Origin: Sphagnum magellanicum
Taxonomy: Eukaryota; Streptophyta; Sphagnopsida; Sphagnales; Sphagnaceae
Assembly: GCA_021904315.1 (NCBI GenBank)
Contig: CM038916.1
Span: 4,278,001 to 4,342,000 of the forward strand
Reading direction: 5' to 3'
Length of the DNA stretch: 64,000 nt
Position 1 is the first letter of the stretch; every line of letters starts with the position of its first letter. A model generated the notes under the pieces. The model was not told the origin of the DNA. It was given only the letters and a program-made list of their open reading frames with translations, and did no database searches. Positions 24,854 through 34,152 of this stretch are shown here, in pieces. A program made the translations under genes and the position numbers.

Positions 24854-26092
24854 GGTGCTCTAATAGAAAATCTAATTGCTACCCTTGTGAGTCATTCTGG
24901 GAGCACGGACTCTCTGTTTTTAAAAAAAAAGCAAAACCTTGTGTTTGTGTGCACACAGGCTACTGACATGTGGACTGAGGATGAATTTGACGTGTCACGT
25001 ACTTTTTAACGTGTCCACGCATTCTATGGCATCATGGCTGTGGGAAATAGCATGGCCATTTCTTTGAGCTCAAAGTAGATACAGAAGATCTTGAACTCAG
25101 CAACTTAGGCTATTCTTTCTGCAGCTCTTAAAGTGCCCCAAGTATGAAGAGTGTTCTGGTTTTCTGGGGAGCTGAACAAACTATGCCCCCCCAATTTTGG
25201 TCCCTTTGATCCCAGGGGAACATTTCTAGTGTCTTCTCAGTGCCAGGCATGCATAAGTCATGCCTTTGGATGACCGTTCAAATTATTAGCTATTGTTGCA
25301 GTTGTCTACTATCTTGCTGCAAAATGCTGTTTTGGAAGCCCTGGATAAAACTTTGTGTATTGTAGTATTCCAGCCATGAATTTTCTCACTTGAGGGCAGT
25401 TTTAACCAGGGGTTGAATCTGCAACTTGGATTCTACTATCGGAGTTTTTCATCAGACTCCTCAAGTCCTGGCAAAGGGTCTGTACCCTCCAGCAGCATTT
25501 GAAAAATGATTGCTATTCTATTCTGGTTGATAGTTGCAGGGGGTGTCTGTGTGTGTCCACCATTTGCAGGCACCAGTTTTAAAGATATTGCCAGGGATTG
25601 ATTGTCTTTGCAGATGAGAACTTACTAGAGCAGAGAATCCAAATTAAATAGAACCCTGGTGGAAGAGAATTGTGTGTGGGGCAGGAATGCAGCATATGAG
25701 ATGTTTGATAGCAGAACGGCTGATGTTACAGTTGGAAGGTTCATTGTTGAGAAACTATTTTGCAATGCAGTCTTTCCACTGCCTTTCCAGAGAAAGGATT
25801 GTGGCTTGTAGCTTAGGAAACTAGGAAGGTGAATTCTGCTGGGTGTCTTTGCCTTTATGCATCCTTACCATTGTTGACTGTTTTCTAGGTTTCCCTTGGA
25901 GAACGCTTTTGTTCTTGCTTTGAGAATTGCTTGTCTTGACCTGTTGCCTTGCATCAAATCATGGATAACCTTTCACTAGCCATTGCCCTTGAATGTGAGG
26001 CAATCCTGTGTACTTTTAGGGGATCGCCCAAAAATAGACCAAACAGAGGTGAATTCAGAAAGATATTTGAGAGAGTAGCAGATCCACTGCAC
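24854..26092. other. downstream of bS21c copy; no exon recognised
   Basis: If the donor at 24853 is used, this would be intron and later exon of the bS21c copy. I looked for a basic C-terminal S21 exon and for further SCAB exons on both strands and found none I can support. Confidence 0.4.
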
Positions 26093-26233
26093 CTGTTTAT
26101 CTACACTGCCCACTGACTCAGCCTGCTCCATAAGGGAAGCTTTAACATGCAGAACAGTAGCATGAGCTGCCTCCACTTCAGAATATGCATTAGCCTGTGC
26201 CTCCTCCACCATCCTCCTCGCATCATCTGATAC
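26093..26233 (-). pseudogene. SCAB-like coiled-coil exon, inverted
   Basis: On the minus strand, GGGCAG/GTATCAGATGATG (acceptor) opens a 47-codon block that ends GATAAACAG/GTGCAG (donor). The peptide VSDDARRMVEEAQANAYSEV followed by EAAHATVLHVKASLMEQ aligns with the coiled-coil exon of SCAB, the plant actin filament-binding and cross-linking protein of guard cells (family pattern: ASEDAKKLVDEE, then AxIESARAAVQRVEEAL). An alternative acceptor at 26341 would extend the open frame by 36 codons. Partner SCAB exons lie only about 375 bp away but on the opposite strand, so this cannot be part of one normal transcript with them. The rest of the coiled coil was not found. Confidence 0.5.
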
Positions 26234-26607
26234 CTGCCCATCCTCACACCACCTTGCACACAAGCCTAAGATGAATTTCCAATTTTCTGTGCAGAAAAAA
26301 GACTCCAGAAATTGGCGTGCAGAGACCAGGGCAAGGCACACCTGCTTGAACAGAGCACACAACTGTCAGGTTTTCTTTTCTTACAGATGGGAATCATATG
26401 TGCTGTAGATTGGTATGAGAAACCTAGTTCTTTCTTAAGAGGAACTTTTTGGGCACATTGACTTCATGGGTACTTTTTGGGACTCGAATGTGCATTCTTT
26501 CAGTACACCCTGGAGAAGTTGCTGCCCTTCTCATTAGGCAGACATGGAGTAGCACAACTGACTGGGTTCCGGGATGGCAGTTGGTGGCTGCAAAACGTGT
26601 ATTGCAG

Positions 26608-27159
26608 CCAGGACATTATGAACTACAGGGGGAGGAGCGGCTTGGAGCCTCTCTCATAATATCTCCGCTTGAAGGAAATGGGCTTGATATCTCCACATGC
26701 ACCATTCAGTGGCATCGTGAGTCAGCTGACAGGAGCAAGGGTGGGCCTATAACAGGTGAGCATCACACTGTAGTAGTGGAGGTAATGCAACTGAGGAACA
26801 AACCAAACTTTGATCTTTCTGCCTATTTCTGTCAAAATGTGGACAATGACTGGCACCCCAAAGTAGTTAGGTTATCTCATGTCTTAGTGCAAGCTGCACA
26901 ACTCAGGGAGTACAGGCCAATGCAGTTATTTCTGGATAGTGACTCCAGGAGACCACACCAGAAATTGAATCCAGGCTCTTTTGCATGCCTAAGGATTAGT
27001 AACTTGCATCTTCACACTTTTATTTGTGAGTGGTTGCAGGTGCCACCAGGCCTCAATATGCACTGGAACCTTTTGATGTAGGCTGGATCTTGCGGGTAGG
27101 CCTTATTCTGCCAGGTGGTAAACAGGAAATCCTTTCTACTTCAGGACCTTTAGATGCAG
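26608..27159 (+). pseudogene. SCAB-like Ig-PH domain exons, fragment
   Basis: Two plus-strand exons, 26608-26755 and 27040-27159, join in phase 1 (ACAG/GTGAGC donor and TTGCAG/GTGCC acceptor). They read YELQGEERLGASLIISP, LDISTCTIQWHRESADRSKG and GPITG, then ATRPQYALEPFDVGWIL and LPGGKQEILSTSGPLDA. This matches the start of the fused Ig-PH domain of plant SCAB proteins (family pattern YEIDGTEALGS, LSKCTIQWYR, ISGATK..YAPEPFDVGR). The second exon ends in a GTACAT donor. The 284-bp intron is open in one frame, giving a misleading 210-codon frame (26449-27081). No downstream PH exon was recognised and the preceding coiled-coil exon is inverted, so this is probably a broken gene. A working gene with unseen exons is less likely. 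Confidence 0.6.
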
Positions 27160-27464
27160 GTACATATTAACAAAATGACTCATTTGTGGATGGTGAAATC
27201 AAAATCACTGCTTTTCAAGTATCCTAGAAAATCCTCTCTTTGGCCCTGAAAATCTATCAGGATCTGGTGCCAATATTCCTGCAAGTTGACATTCAGGAAG
27301 ACAGAAAAATTCATCATTCTGCTGAGGTATCTGGATGTTTGACTTTCTTGTAACCAATAGAGGGGACCCTTTGTGCCTAGGATTCCAAAATGATCCAGAA
27401 TGAATGCAGGTATTACAGATTGTGAAGGATCACCTGGTGTGTGCCTGCAGCTCACAAAAACTCT

Positions 27465-28056
27465 TCACTGACGCCAAGGATTCCAGGGCCGAGATTTGTG
27501 ACTCAACACGTTGTCCAACTTCTTCTCCATGCGCTCAAATTTCTTCTCCATGCGCTCAAATTTCTTCTCCATGCACTGAAACTTGTTCTCCATGCACTGA
27601 AACTTGTCATCCATCTTCTTCTCCAATTGGTCCACGCGCTGCCCAATTTGGGCCACCTCCATCTCCACTCCGTTGAGTTTCATCTTCGTCATTTCTTGGT
27701 TCACCACAACGGCTGCACCAGCCAGTGCAACTCCAACGCTCAGTAAATACTTCAGCTCGTTGTAAAATCTCTGCACATGTGAAATGACATTCCAATGTCA
27801 GTCAGACACGATCAAGATTTGCAGAATGCTGATGGGAAGAGGAGGAGGATCTCCTTCTCATCCTCCTACCCAACGAACACAACACTGTACCCATCCTCCA
27901 GAGAGGGGTGCAAGTTTGTTGGCTCAAAAATAGAGTGCTCACCTCCATTGTCATCGGATGTGCTACACCACGCTCCACAATCAGAGCAGGAGGTGTGCGA
28001 GCAACAGTACAAAATGAAGAGACGAAGTTTTTGAAAGCCACCATATTTTTTTGCAT
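27465..28056 (-). CDS. small coiled-coil protein, two exons, unknown role
   Basis: Exon 1 is 28056-27943 (or from the second ATG at 28044) and ends ATGACAATGGAG/GTGAGC. Exon 2 is 27770-27465, after ACATGTGCAG. The phase-0 junction gives about 139 residues. The N terminus (MVAFKNFVSSFCTVARTPPA) is basic and hydroxylated and could be a mitochondrial or plastid presequence. LKYLLSVGVALAGAAVVV may be a membrane helix. From there on the protein is a heptad coiled coil ending in four 7-residue repeats (FERMEKK twice, then FQCMEKK/FQCMENK). Past the repeats another frame stays open with similar heptad character (VGQRVESQISALESLASVKS). A frameshift may therefore have cut the tail to LDNVLSHKSRPWNPWRQ. 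I do not recognise the family. Confidence 0.45.
27520..27603. repeat. four 21-bp repeats in coiled-coil exon
   Basis: The unit TTCTTCTCCATGCGCTCAAA occurs as four adjacent 21-bp copies. The first two are identical; the next two are the GCACTGAAAC variant. Each equals seven codons, one heptad, on the minus strand. Confidence 0.9.
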
Positions 28057-28139
28057 TTCTTCAAAAAACTTATATCTCCCTTCTTTAGAAAAAATATCTG
28101 CAGTCTCCCAAAAGAAAAATATCAAAAAAAAAATCATAC

Positions 28140-28892
28140 ATTTGTATCAGACAGCATATTTTTGCTGCATAGCGAAAATAAAACTGGTTCTGACAAACTG
28201 GGAAGTGTGGGGTTCACTTTGATTGCCAGAACCAGCGAGCATGAAGTGATTAGAACCTCTCATCTCTTTTGCACAATGTGGGTTGTGACTTGTGACACTT
28301 ACAGATACTATCTGCACCACCACCTGCTGATGAATAGTGAGTGAGTCATGAACCAGTGTTGACTTGTTCGCATTCCAGTTCCCAATTCAATTCCAAGAGC
28401 TGGAACAACAATGAATCAAATGCAGGTTCAGAGTTCAGGAGTTCAGGGCTCCTATTGGAAACACAACAAAGTAGTGTTAGCAGCTTGCTGCTGGGAACCA
28501 GAACTAGACTGTGATTTTGAAGTCCATGATTTATGAATATTTTGATAATTTAAGGGAAAAAAATTCTTATTAATCCCCTTGGTATAATTCTCATCATCAA
28601 CATAGGAATAAAAGAAAAACATGCAAAATCTCAAGAAGATGTTATCAATAAACAATTGTAACATTATAAACAACAAGATGAAAAGATGAATACAACTCAA
28701 TAGAACATGGTGTAAGCCATTTTTAGCCTCACACAAGTCATGGGCATGTTTTTTCATGAGACCTATTGAAAACACAACATCCAACAATGATGGAAATCAC
28801 AATCCTACACATCAACATGTTAAATGGGTAGGCTAATTACATTGTTTTAAATGAATTAGGCATTAAGGATAGGGATTGATCATTGGACATTA
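28140..28892. other. intergenic DNA, no gene seen
   Basis: Upstream of the minus-strand coiled-coil gene. The first part (to about 28300) is moderately GC-rich and may be its promoter. The rest is AT-rich with no recognised element. Confidence 0.4.
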
Positions 28893-29048
28893 GAGGTTTA
28901 AATTTTGAATTCTTGTTTAGTTTTGAATCATGTTGGTGGTGACTTGGGGATTGCCCAAAGATGAGAGTTTGAGGTTTAAATTTTGAATTCTTGTTTAGTT
29001 TTGAATCATGTTGATGGTGACTTGGGGATTGCCCAAAGATGAAAGTTT
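28893..29048. repeat. 78-bp direct tandem duplication
   Basis: Two adjacent copies start with GAGGTTTAAATTTTGAATTC at 28893 and 28971. The period is 78 bp (26 codons), which is why the minus-strand frame repeats the peptide FGQSPSHHQHDSKLNK. The copies differ at about three positions. Confidence 0.9.
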
Positions 29049-30500
29049 TGGAGAAAGGATTTTCATTCTTTGACACAATTTTGGGAGTAATAATAGATGT
29101 AGGTACTTTATACTAGGAACTACATACTTTTTTTTTGATGTACCACAAATTTGATTTTGCTGTTTGATTTCATTTCAACAAAACATGGGAATTTTTGCTA
29201 TATTTCGATTGAAATTTTCAGTAAAAAAGAGAAGTATAGACTTTTGTAATGATTTCATATTCATATTGTTGTGTGAATTTTCTATAGTATCAAAAAATAA
29301 GGAAATGAAATGTAATTCTATTTCTAGATTTTTTAATTATATCTTGAAGTACAAATTTTGGTTATATGAAATAACCATGATTATGATGTTTTAATGAATT
29401 GTAGAAGCATGCATGTTTAGAATCAAGGCAGGAATTGAGAATGTGTGCATATTGTAATGCAAATATGTTGTTATAGTAAATGTGGAATAATTTTGCATGG
29501 ATTTAGTCACATTTAACACAACCAAAACCTAAAAATAGCATCACCCTTAATGATGAGTACAAAGGATTGCATAAACAAATGAAAACATACTTATAGTCTT
29601 TTTAAATAGATTCAAAGACAATTGCATGTATATTCAAAAACATATAATGTACTTTTGTCATAGCATGTAAAGTTTTCAAGCTACATTCTTAGGTGTTCAT
29701 TTAACATAGTTTAAATGATATACATTTTTTCATTCCCCTCTTGAACCTTACATCTCCAACTTTTTTTGTTTGCACCAAATCCAAAAACCAATTGCATTAA
29801 CACAATAAACAAATGATACAAACAAACACACATATTTAAACAAAAAAATAAAAACAAATGACTTTTGGAAAAACAAAAAAAGTAAATGGGAAAGTTGTAG
29901 AATAGAATGAAGTAGAAGTCAATCCAATATTTTTCAAATGTGGGCCTTGAACCACACCAATTTAGGGGTTCAAAAGTGGAATCTTAACAAGCTTTCAAAA
30001 GATCTCCTAAAACCATAAACTTACATTCTATCTTGCATTCGACCCAATTCCTAGTCATTAAAGGTTTAAATATATACACACAAGAGGAGGAACCGTTTGT
30101 TTTGACGAACTGTTTATTGTTTGAGGCATCATGCGTAGAGATTTGAAACTGGGTTTCAAAATCCCAAGAAAAAAGGAAAACAGAATTCAAACCTTAACTT
30201 AGCTGCATATCAAATGAAAAGAGAGGAAAAAAAGAGGGAGCGAGAAAAAGGAAGAAAAATCTGGCAAGAATTTGACCCAATTTTAATGGTTTATGTAATC
30301 AGCCTTTGAAAAAGAAATTGGCTAATATATCACCACTGAAAATAAAACGAAATCATCGCCAAAAATTTGAAAAGTGTGTTTTTTTTTCCCTCAAAAAAGC
30401 TTCTTCCCATTTGGCGACCTCAAGAAAAAAACAACAATATAATATTATATAATTATAAGTGTAATTATAAGGCGGAATTAGCAGCACAAAAGCCAAAGGA
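29049..30500. other. AT-rich intergenic DNA, no gene seen
   Basis: No conserved protein block or RNA gene. The piece from about 30260 to 30415 contains paired TGGC/GCCA motifs also seen near 890-1100, 16380-16510 and 45240-45380. Confidence 0.45.
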
Positions 30501-30519
30501 GGTCTGTTGAAGCTTATTA

Positions 30520-31925
30520 TTAGGGTTTAGTGTTTAGAATTTAGGGCTTAGAATTAAGGTTAGGGCTTAGGGTTTAGGATTAGTGTTTTTGTCAAGGATA
30601 TAAGGTTTTATGAGCTGTGTTGATGAACCCAAATGCATTATGATGACACAAATGGAGCACCTTTTTTTCTTCTTCCACATCATGTAGCACCAAGCTAGTA
30701 TGAGGCACATACCCAGTATCATGCATGAGCCCTGACAATCTCTACAGTTCTGCATATATTTCAGTCATCTGAGGATGATCTCGATCGTATACTACAAATG
30801 TATTGACCTCATTATTCACTTCAATCCAGGTGTGACCTGGTTGTTTCTTGACACCTTTTTCCTTTCCCTGCAGTTCAACATTCACACAGAGATGCCTATT
30901 GCCAGTAGCAGTGTAGATGTTTGCAAGAGCACATAACTAGCAGCATTTTCAAGCTCCAATTGAGTTGAAGCTTATCAGGTACTTCATAAATGTTGCTTCC
31001 TTAACCTAAACCTAACAACTCTCTCATTAGTCAACATATTCATGGTGCATCATCAATTAAATAACCTCAAGGGTAGAAAGTTGCATGATTATATCCAACT
31101 ACCCAACATTTTTCAGTTACAAAACAAAAAAAATTCATCACTTTTGTTGAAAAATAAAAATAAAAATAAAATTACTAAACTGCACGCTTCAATTCAAGGT
31201 TTAAGGTTCAGGGTTTTAGGGTTTAGGGTTTTAAAGGATTAGGGCTTCAGTTCAGGGTTTAAGGTTCAGGGTTTTAGGGTTTTGGGTTTTAAAGGTTTAA
31301 GGTTTAGGTGTTGTTGGAGCAATTTTGAAAGTTGTAGATTTAGGGTTAGTAAGGTGTAGGGTTTAGGGTTTAGGAAAAGGATAAACAACTACTGTCCATT
31401 TTTTGAAATAAGCAGCATTTTTAAATTACATTCAATTTAAGGTTTAGGGTTTAAGGTTTTGGGGTTTTAGGGGGTTAGGGTTTAAGGTTTATAATAGTTG
31501 GACCAATTTTGAAAGTATCGTCTACCTATTGTGGAATACCACATGTTGAAATGTTAATATAAACCCATATGATCTTTAAGGTTTAAGGTTTGTAGAGTTT
31601 AAGGTGGTACGGTTTTAGGGGTTTGGGTTTAGGTGCTATAGGTGTCACAAAAAAATTGAGTGTGATCTACCTAGCGTGGAAAACCACATGTTGGAATGTT
31701 GTTATGAACTTGGACCTTTAGGGTTTAAACTTTTAAAGGTTTTAGGGGTTAAGGTTTAAGTGTTATAGGTGTGGAACAAATTTGAAAATAACATCTACCT
31801 ATTGTGGAAAACCAAATGTTGATATGTGGTTAAAAACCTAGATATTTAAGGTTTAGGGTTTTTAGGGTTTAGGGTTTGAGGTTTTAAGGTTTTGAGGATT
31901 TAAAGTTTAGGTGTTGTAAGTGTTG
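30520..31925 (+). repeat. telomere-like TTTAGGG satellite blocks
   Basis: Clusters of TTTAGGG, TTTAAGG and GGTTTAGGGTTTTAG variants occur at about 30520-30595, 31195-31380, 31435-31490, 31570-31640, 31705-31760 and 31845-31920. Between them is a recurring unique part of about 100 bp with a CATCTACCTATTGTGGAAAA-like core and an ACCACATGTTG block (about 31500-31560, 31655-31705 and 31785-31835). So the unit is a compound of telomere-like and non-telomeric DNA repeated about every 140-165 bp. It is internal, not a chromosome end, because it is imperfect and flanked by long unrelated sequence. Confidence 0.75.
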
Positions 31926-32310
31926 ATCGTTCAAGGGTATAAGCATGTTAAAAATTACAAAAAAAGTGGATGAAAAAAAATGAAGTTAAAATCAACACAA
32001 TTTTTTATCAAAATATCAAAAAGTATATTAAGATTTACTTTAAGTTGATTTTGAAACCATTAGTGTTTTTAATTGGGTTTATTATGAACATAATACAAAA
32101 TTATTATTTTTTAAATAATAAAAGTAGGTAACAAGTATGTTTGAAATCGACTTGTCAATATGATGTTCAAACATATTTTTTCATTCAAAATTTTTATGAA
32201 ATAAACATGTGTGAAGTTATAAGATAAAAATGATTGTGTATTGAAGGGCATCATCAAAAAACCCATCTATTTTTATTTTTAAAGAATATATTTACTTGAA
32301 TCAAATATTA

Positions 32311-33887
32311 CACTATAAAAAATAGGCTTTCAAAGTTACTTACATTTAGAAAAATATACTTAAAACCTACTTTTACAATGTGAAGATTTAAAATTAATGC
32401 ATACTAATGAAGAAATATTTTGTTTTAATAATCATTCAACTAAAAAGATTACATGTATAATAATTTTGTGATGGGTTTTAGTTATACCTTTTGTTAGTTT
32501 GACAAGTAAACTACCAAGTACGTTTAGCATGCTTTCACCCTCAAAATAGATAAACCATGAAGAAGATATGGGCATTGAAAGTAGGCGAAATAAGTGTTCA
32601 GTCATAGGCCTAATTCACATATTCCAATTTAGTACATTAATGTTTTTTGTGGTTTTTCTCCATTGGTTCTTTGCATTTGAAACTTAAAAAACTATAGTAA
32701 AGCTTAACTTGGTGCACCCATAGATGTTTGGATCACTCAAATTGAATAAAAAATGAATAAGGTATGACATTCCAAAATAATGGGTCATTTTTGGAATAAA
32801 CACATTATCTAATTTTGACATGTTTTATGTTTTGTCTATGTTGCTCCTTTGCTTTTAAAGTTTAAAGAGATAATGTAGAGTTTACTTTAACGTTCCCATA
32901 GTTTTTACATCAATCAAATCAGGTAAGAAATGAAAAAATCTATAAATATTTAGTTATAGGCCTATGTGTGTTGTTACGCTTGTCTTCCCATGGTGAAAAC
33001 TAAAATATTTGTTCCATATTGTGGCTTCCATTTTGATAATCTAAATTATACAAGCAAATGCACTAAGAATATGGAGAACCAAAGTAAACATGAAAATGTA
33101 ACAACCATTTGGGATGAACAAATAAAAAATGCCCAACTTTAAAGGTTAAGTTAAATGAAATAGGACTTTATTTGCATTTTAGGTATACGCCTAATCTAAT
33201 ACCTATGTTTAGTTTTAGTTTAGTTGCCTAGGTCTAACTTTAACCTAAGCTTAAATAAGGGGGCTTAGTTTTAAACCTAACCCATCCTTAGGTAATTAGG
33301 TGGCTACCTATTATTAAGCACAATGTACATATATAGTCTTAGGTTATGCCAAGTGGCATTAAATTATTGGTCCACCCCAAACCCTATTAAATTACAACAC
33401 ATGTCATCCCACCATTGAACATCATAGTTGTAACATAGTTGATCTCTCAACTTAATCTCTACTATGGGCAATTAATGGTGGAATGTTTTGAATGTGCCAT
33501 GTGTCACCACATCATTAGTTAAATTGACATAGTTGAAATGTAGTTGAAATTACAACTAAATATTTTGTTGATGTCATATGCAATCAACCAATGAGATTCA
33601 TCCACTAGTCAAAGGAAGTTCACAACATTTCACAACCAAATTGGTAATATAGTTTGTAACTAGAATGATTATTGATGGCTATTGATGTGATGTTGACACG
33701 TGGCAAGCATTTTCAACTGGAATGTCAATGTTGACTTGCATCTATTAACTTTTTTAGTTAATAGTTGAGAATTATATTTTTCAATTGCAAAAAATATTTT
33801 ATAACTATTTTTGTCACTTTCAACTATGTTTTATAGTCAAGATGTAGTTGAAAACATAGTTGCAAAAAGGAGGATTTTCTGCTAGTG
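32311..33887. mobile_element. CACTA-like non-autonomous DNA transposon
   Basis: The left end reads CACTATAAAAAATAGGCTTT and the right end, read inwards on the other strand, CACTAGCAGAAAATCC. Both start with CACTA and are flanked by the trinucleotide TTA (32308-32310 and 33888-33890). CACTA (EnSpm) elements have CACTA ends and 3-bp target duplications. The right subterminal region (33430-33880) is crowded with TAGTTG/CAACTA motifs, which fits the transposase-binding subterminal repeats of this superfamily. No transposase frame is visible in the 1.58-kb body. Confidence 0.5.
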
Positions 33888-33894
33888 TTACATA

Positions 33895-34015
33895 CTTATA
33901 CTACCTACATACTCACCCACCTACCTACATAGATACTAGCTACAGGCACCCATTTGCCTACCAACTTACCCACCCACCCACCTATCTCCCACAACCTACC
34001 TACCTTTGTATTTTA
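33895..34015. repeat. CTAC/ACCC-rich imperfect tandem repeat
   Basis: The stretch is made of imperfect ACCTACCTAC, ACCCACCCACC and CTTACC motifs. A similar tract (CCTACCTGCC, ACCTACTTACTTAC) lies at 39918-39990 just past the right end of the larger transposon. Confidence 0.6.
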
Positions 34016-34084
34016 TAGTCTTGTAGTGATGTGTCAAAATAAACATGTAAATTTTTTTAAATTGACAAAAGTTGAACACCTTTT

Positions 34085-34152
34085 GATGGTGTGTTCCATT
34101 GGTTAAGGACTTGGTTTATCATTATGGAGGTCGAGGGTTCAATTCCTAAGAT
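34085..34152 (+). repeat. tRNA-derived SINE-like sequence
   Basis: TGTTCCATTGGTTAAGG (A-box-like) and GGGTTCAATTCC (B box, one base from consensus) are separated by about 35 bases with GGAGGTCGA between. The arrangement equals the D-arm to T-arm layout of a tRNA, but no matching acceptor stem closes it. A SINE head or tRNA fossil is therefore more likely than a working tRNA. Confidence 0.4.

Noticed and set aside
26756-27039. Open frame between the two SCAB-like exons
   Set aside because: It is bounded by a good donor and acceptor, and the flanking blocks match SCAB only when it is removed; treated as intron.
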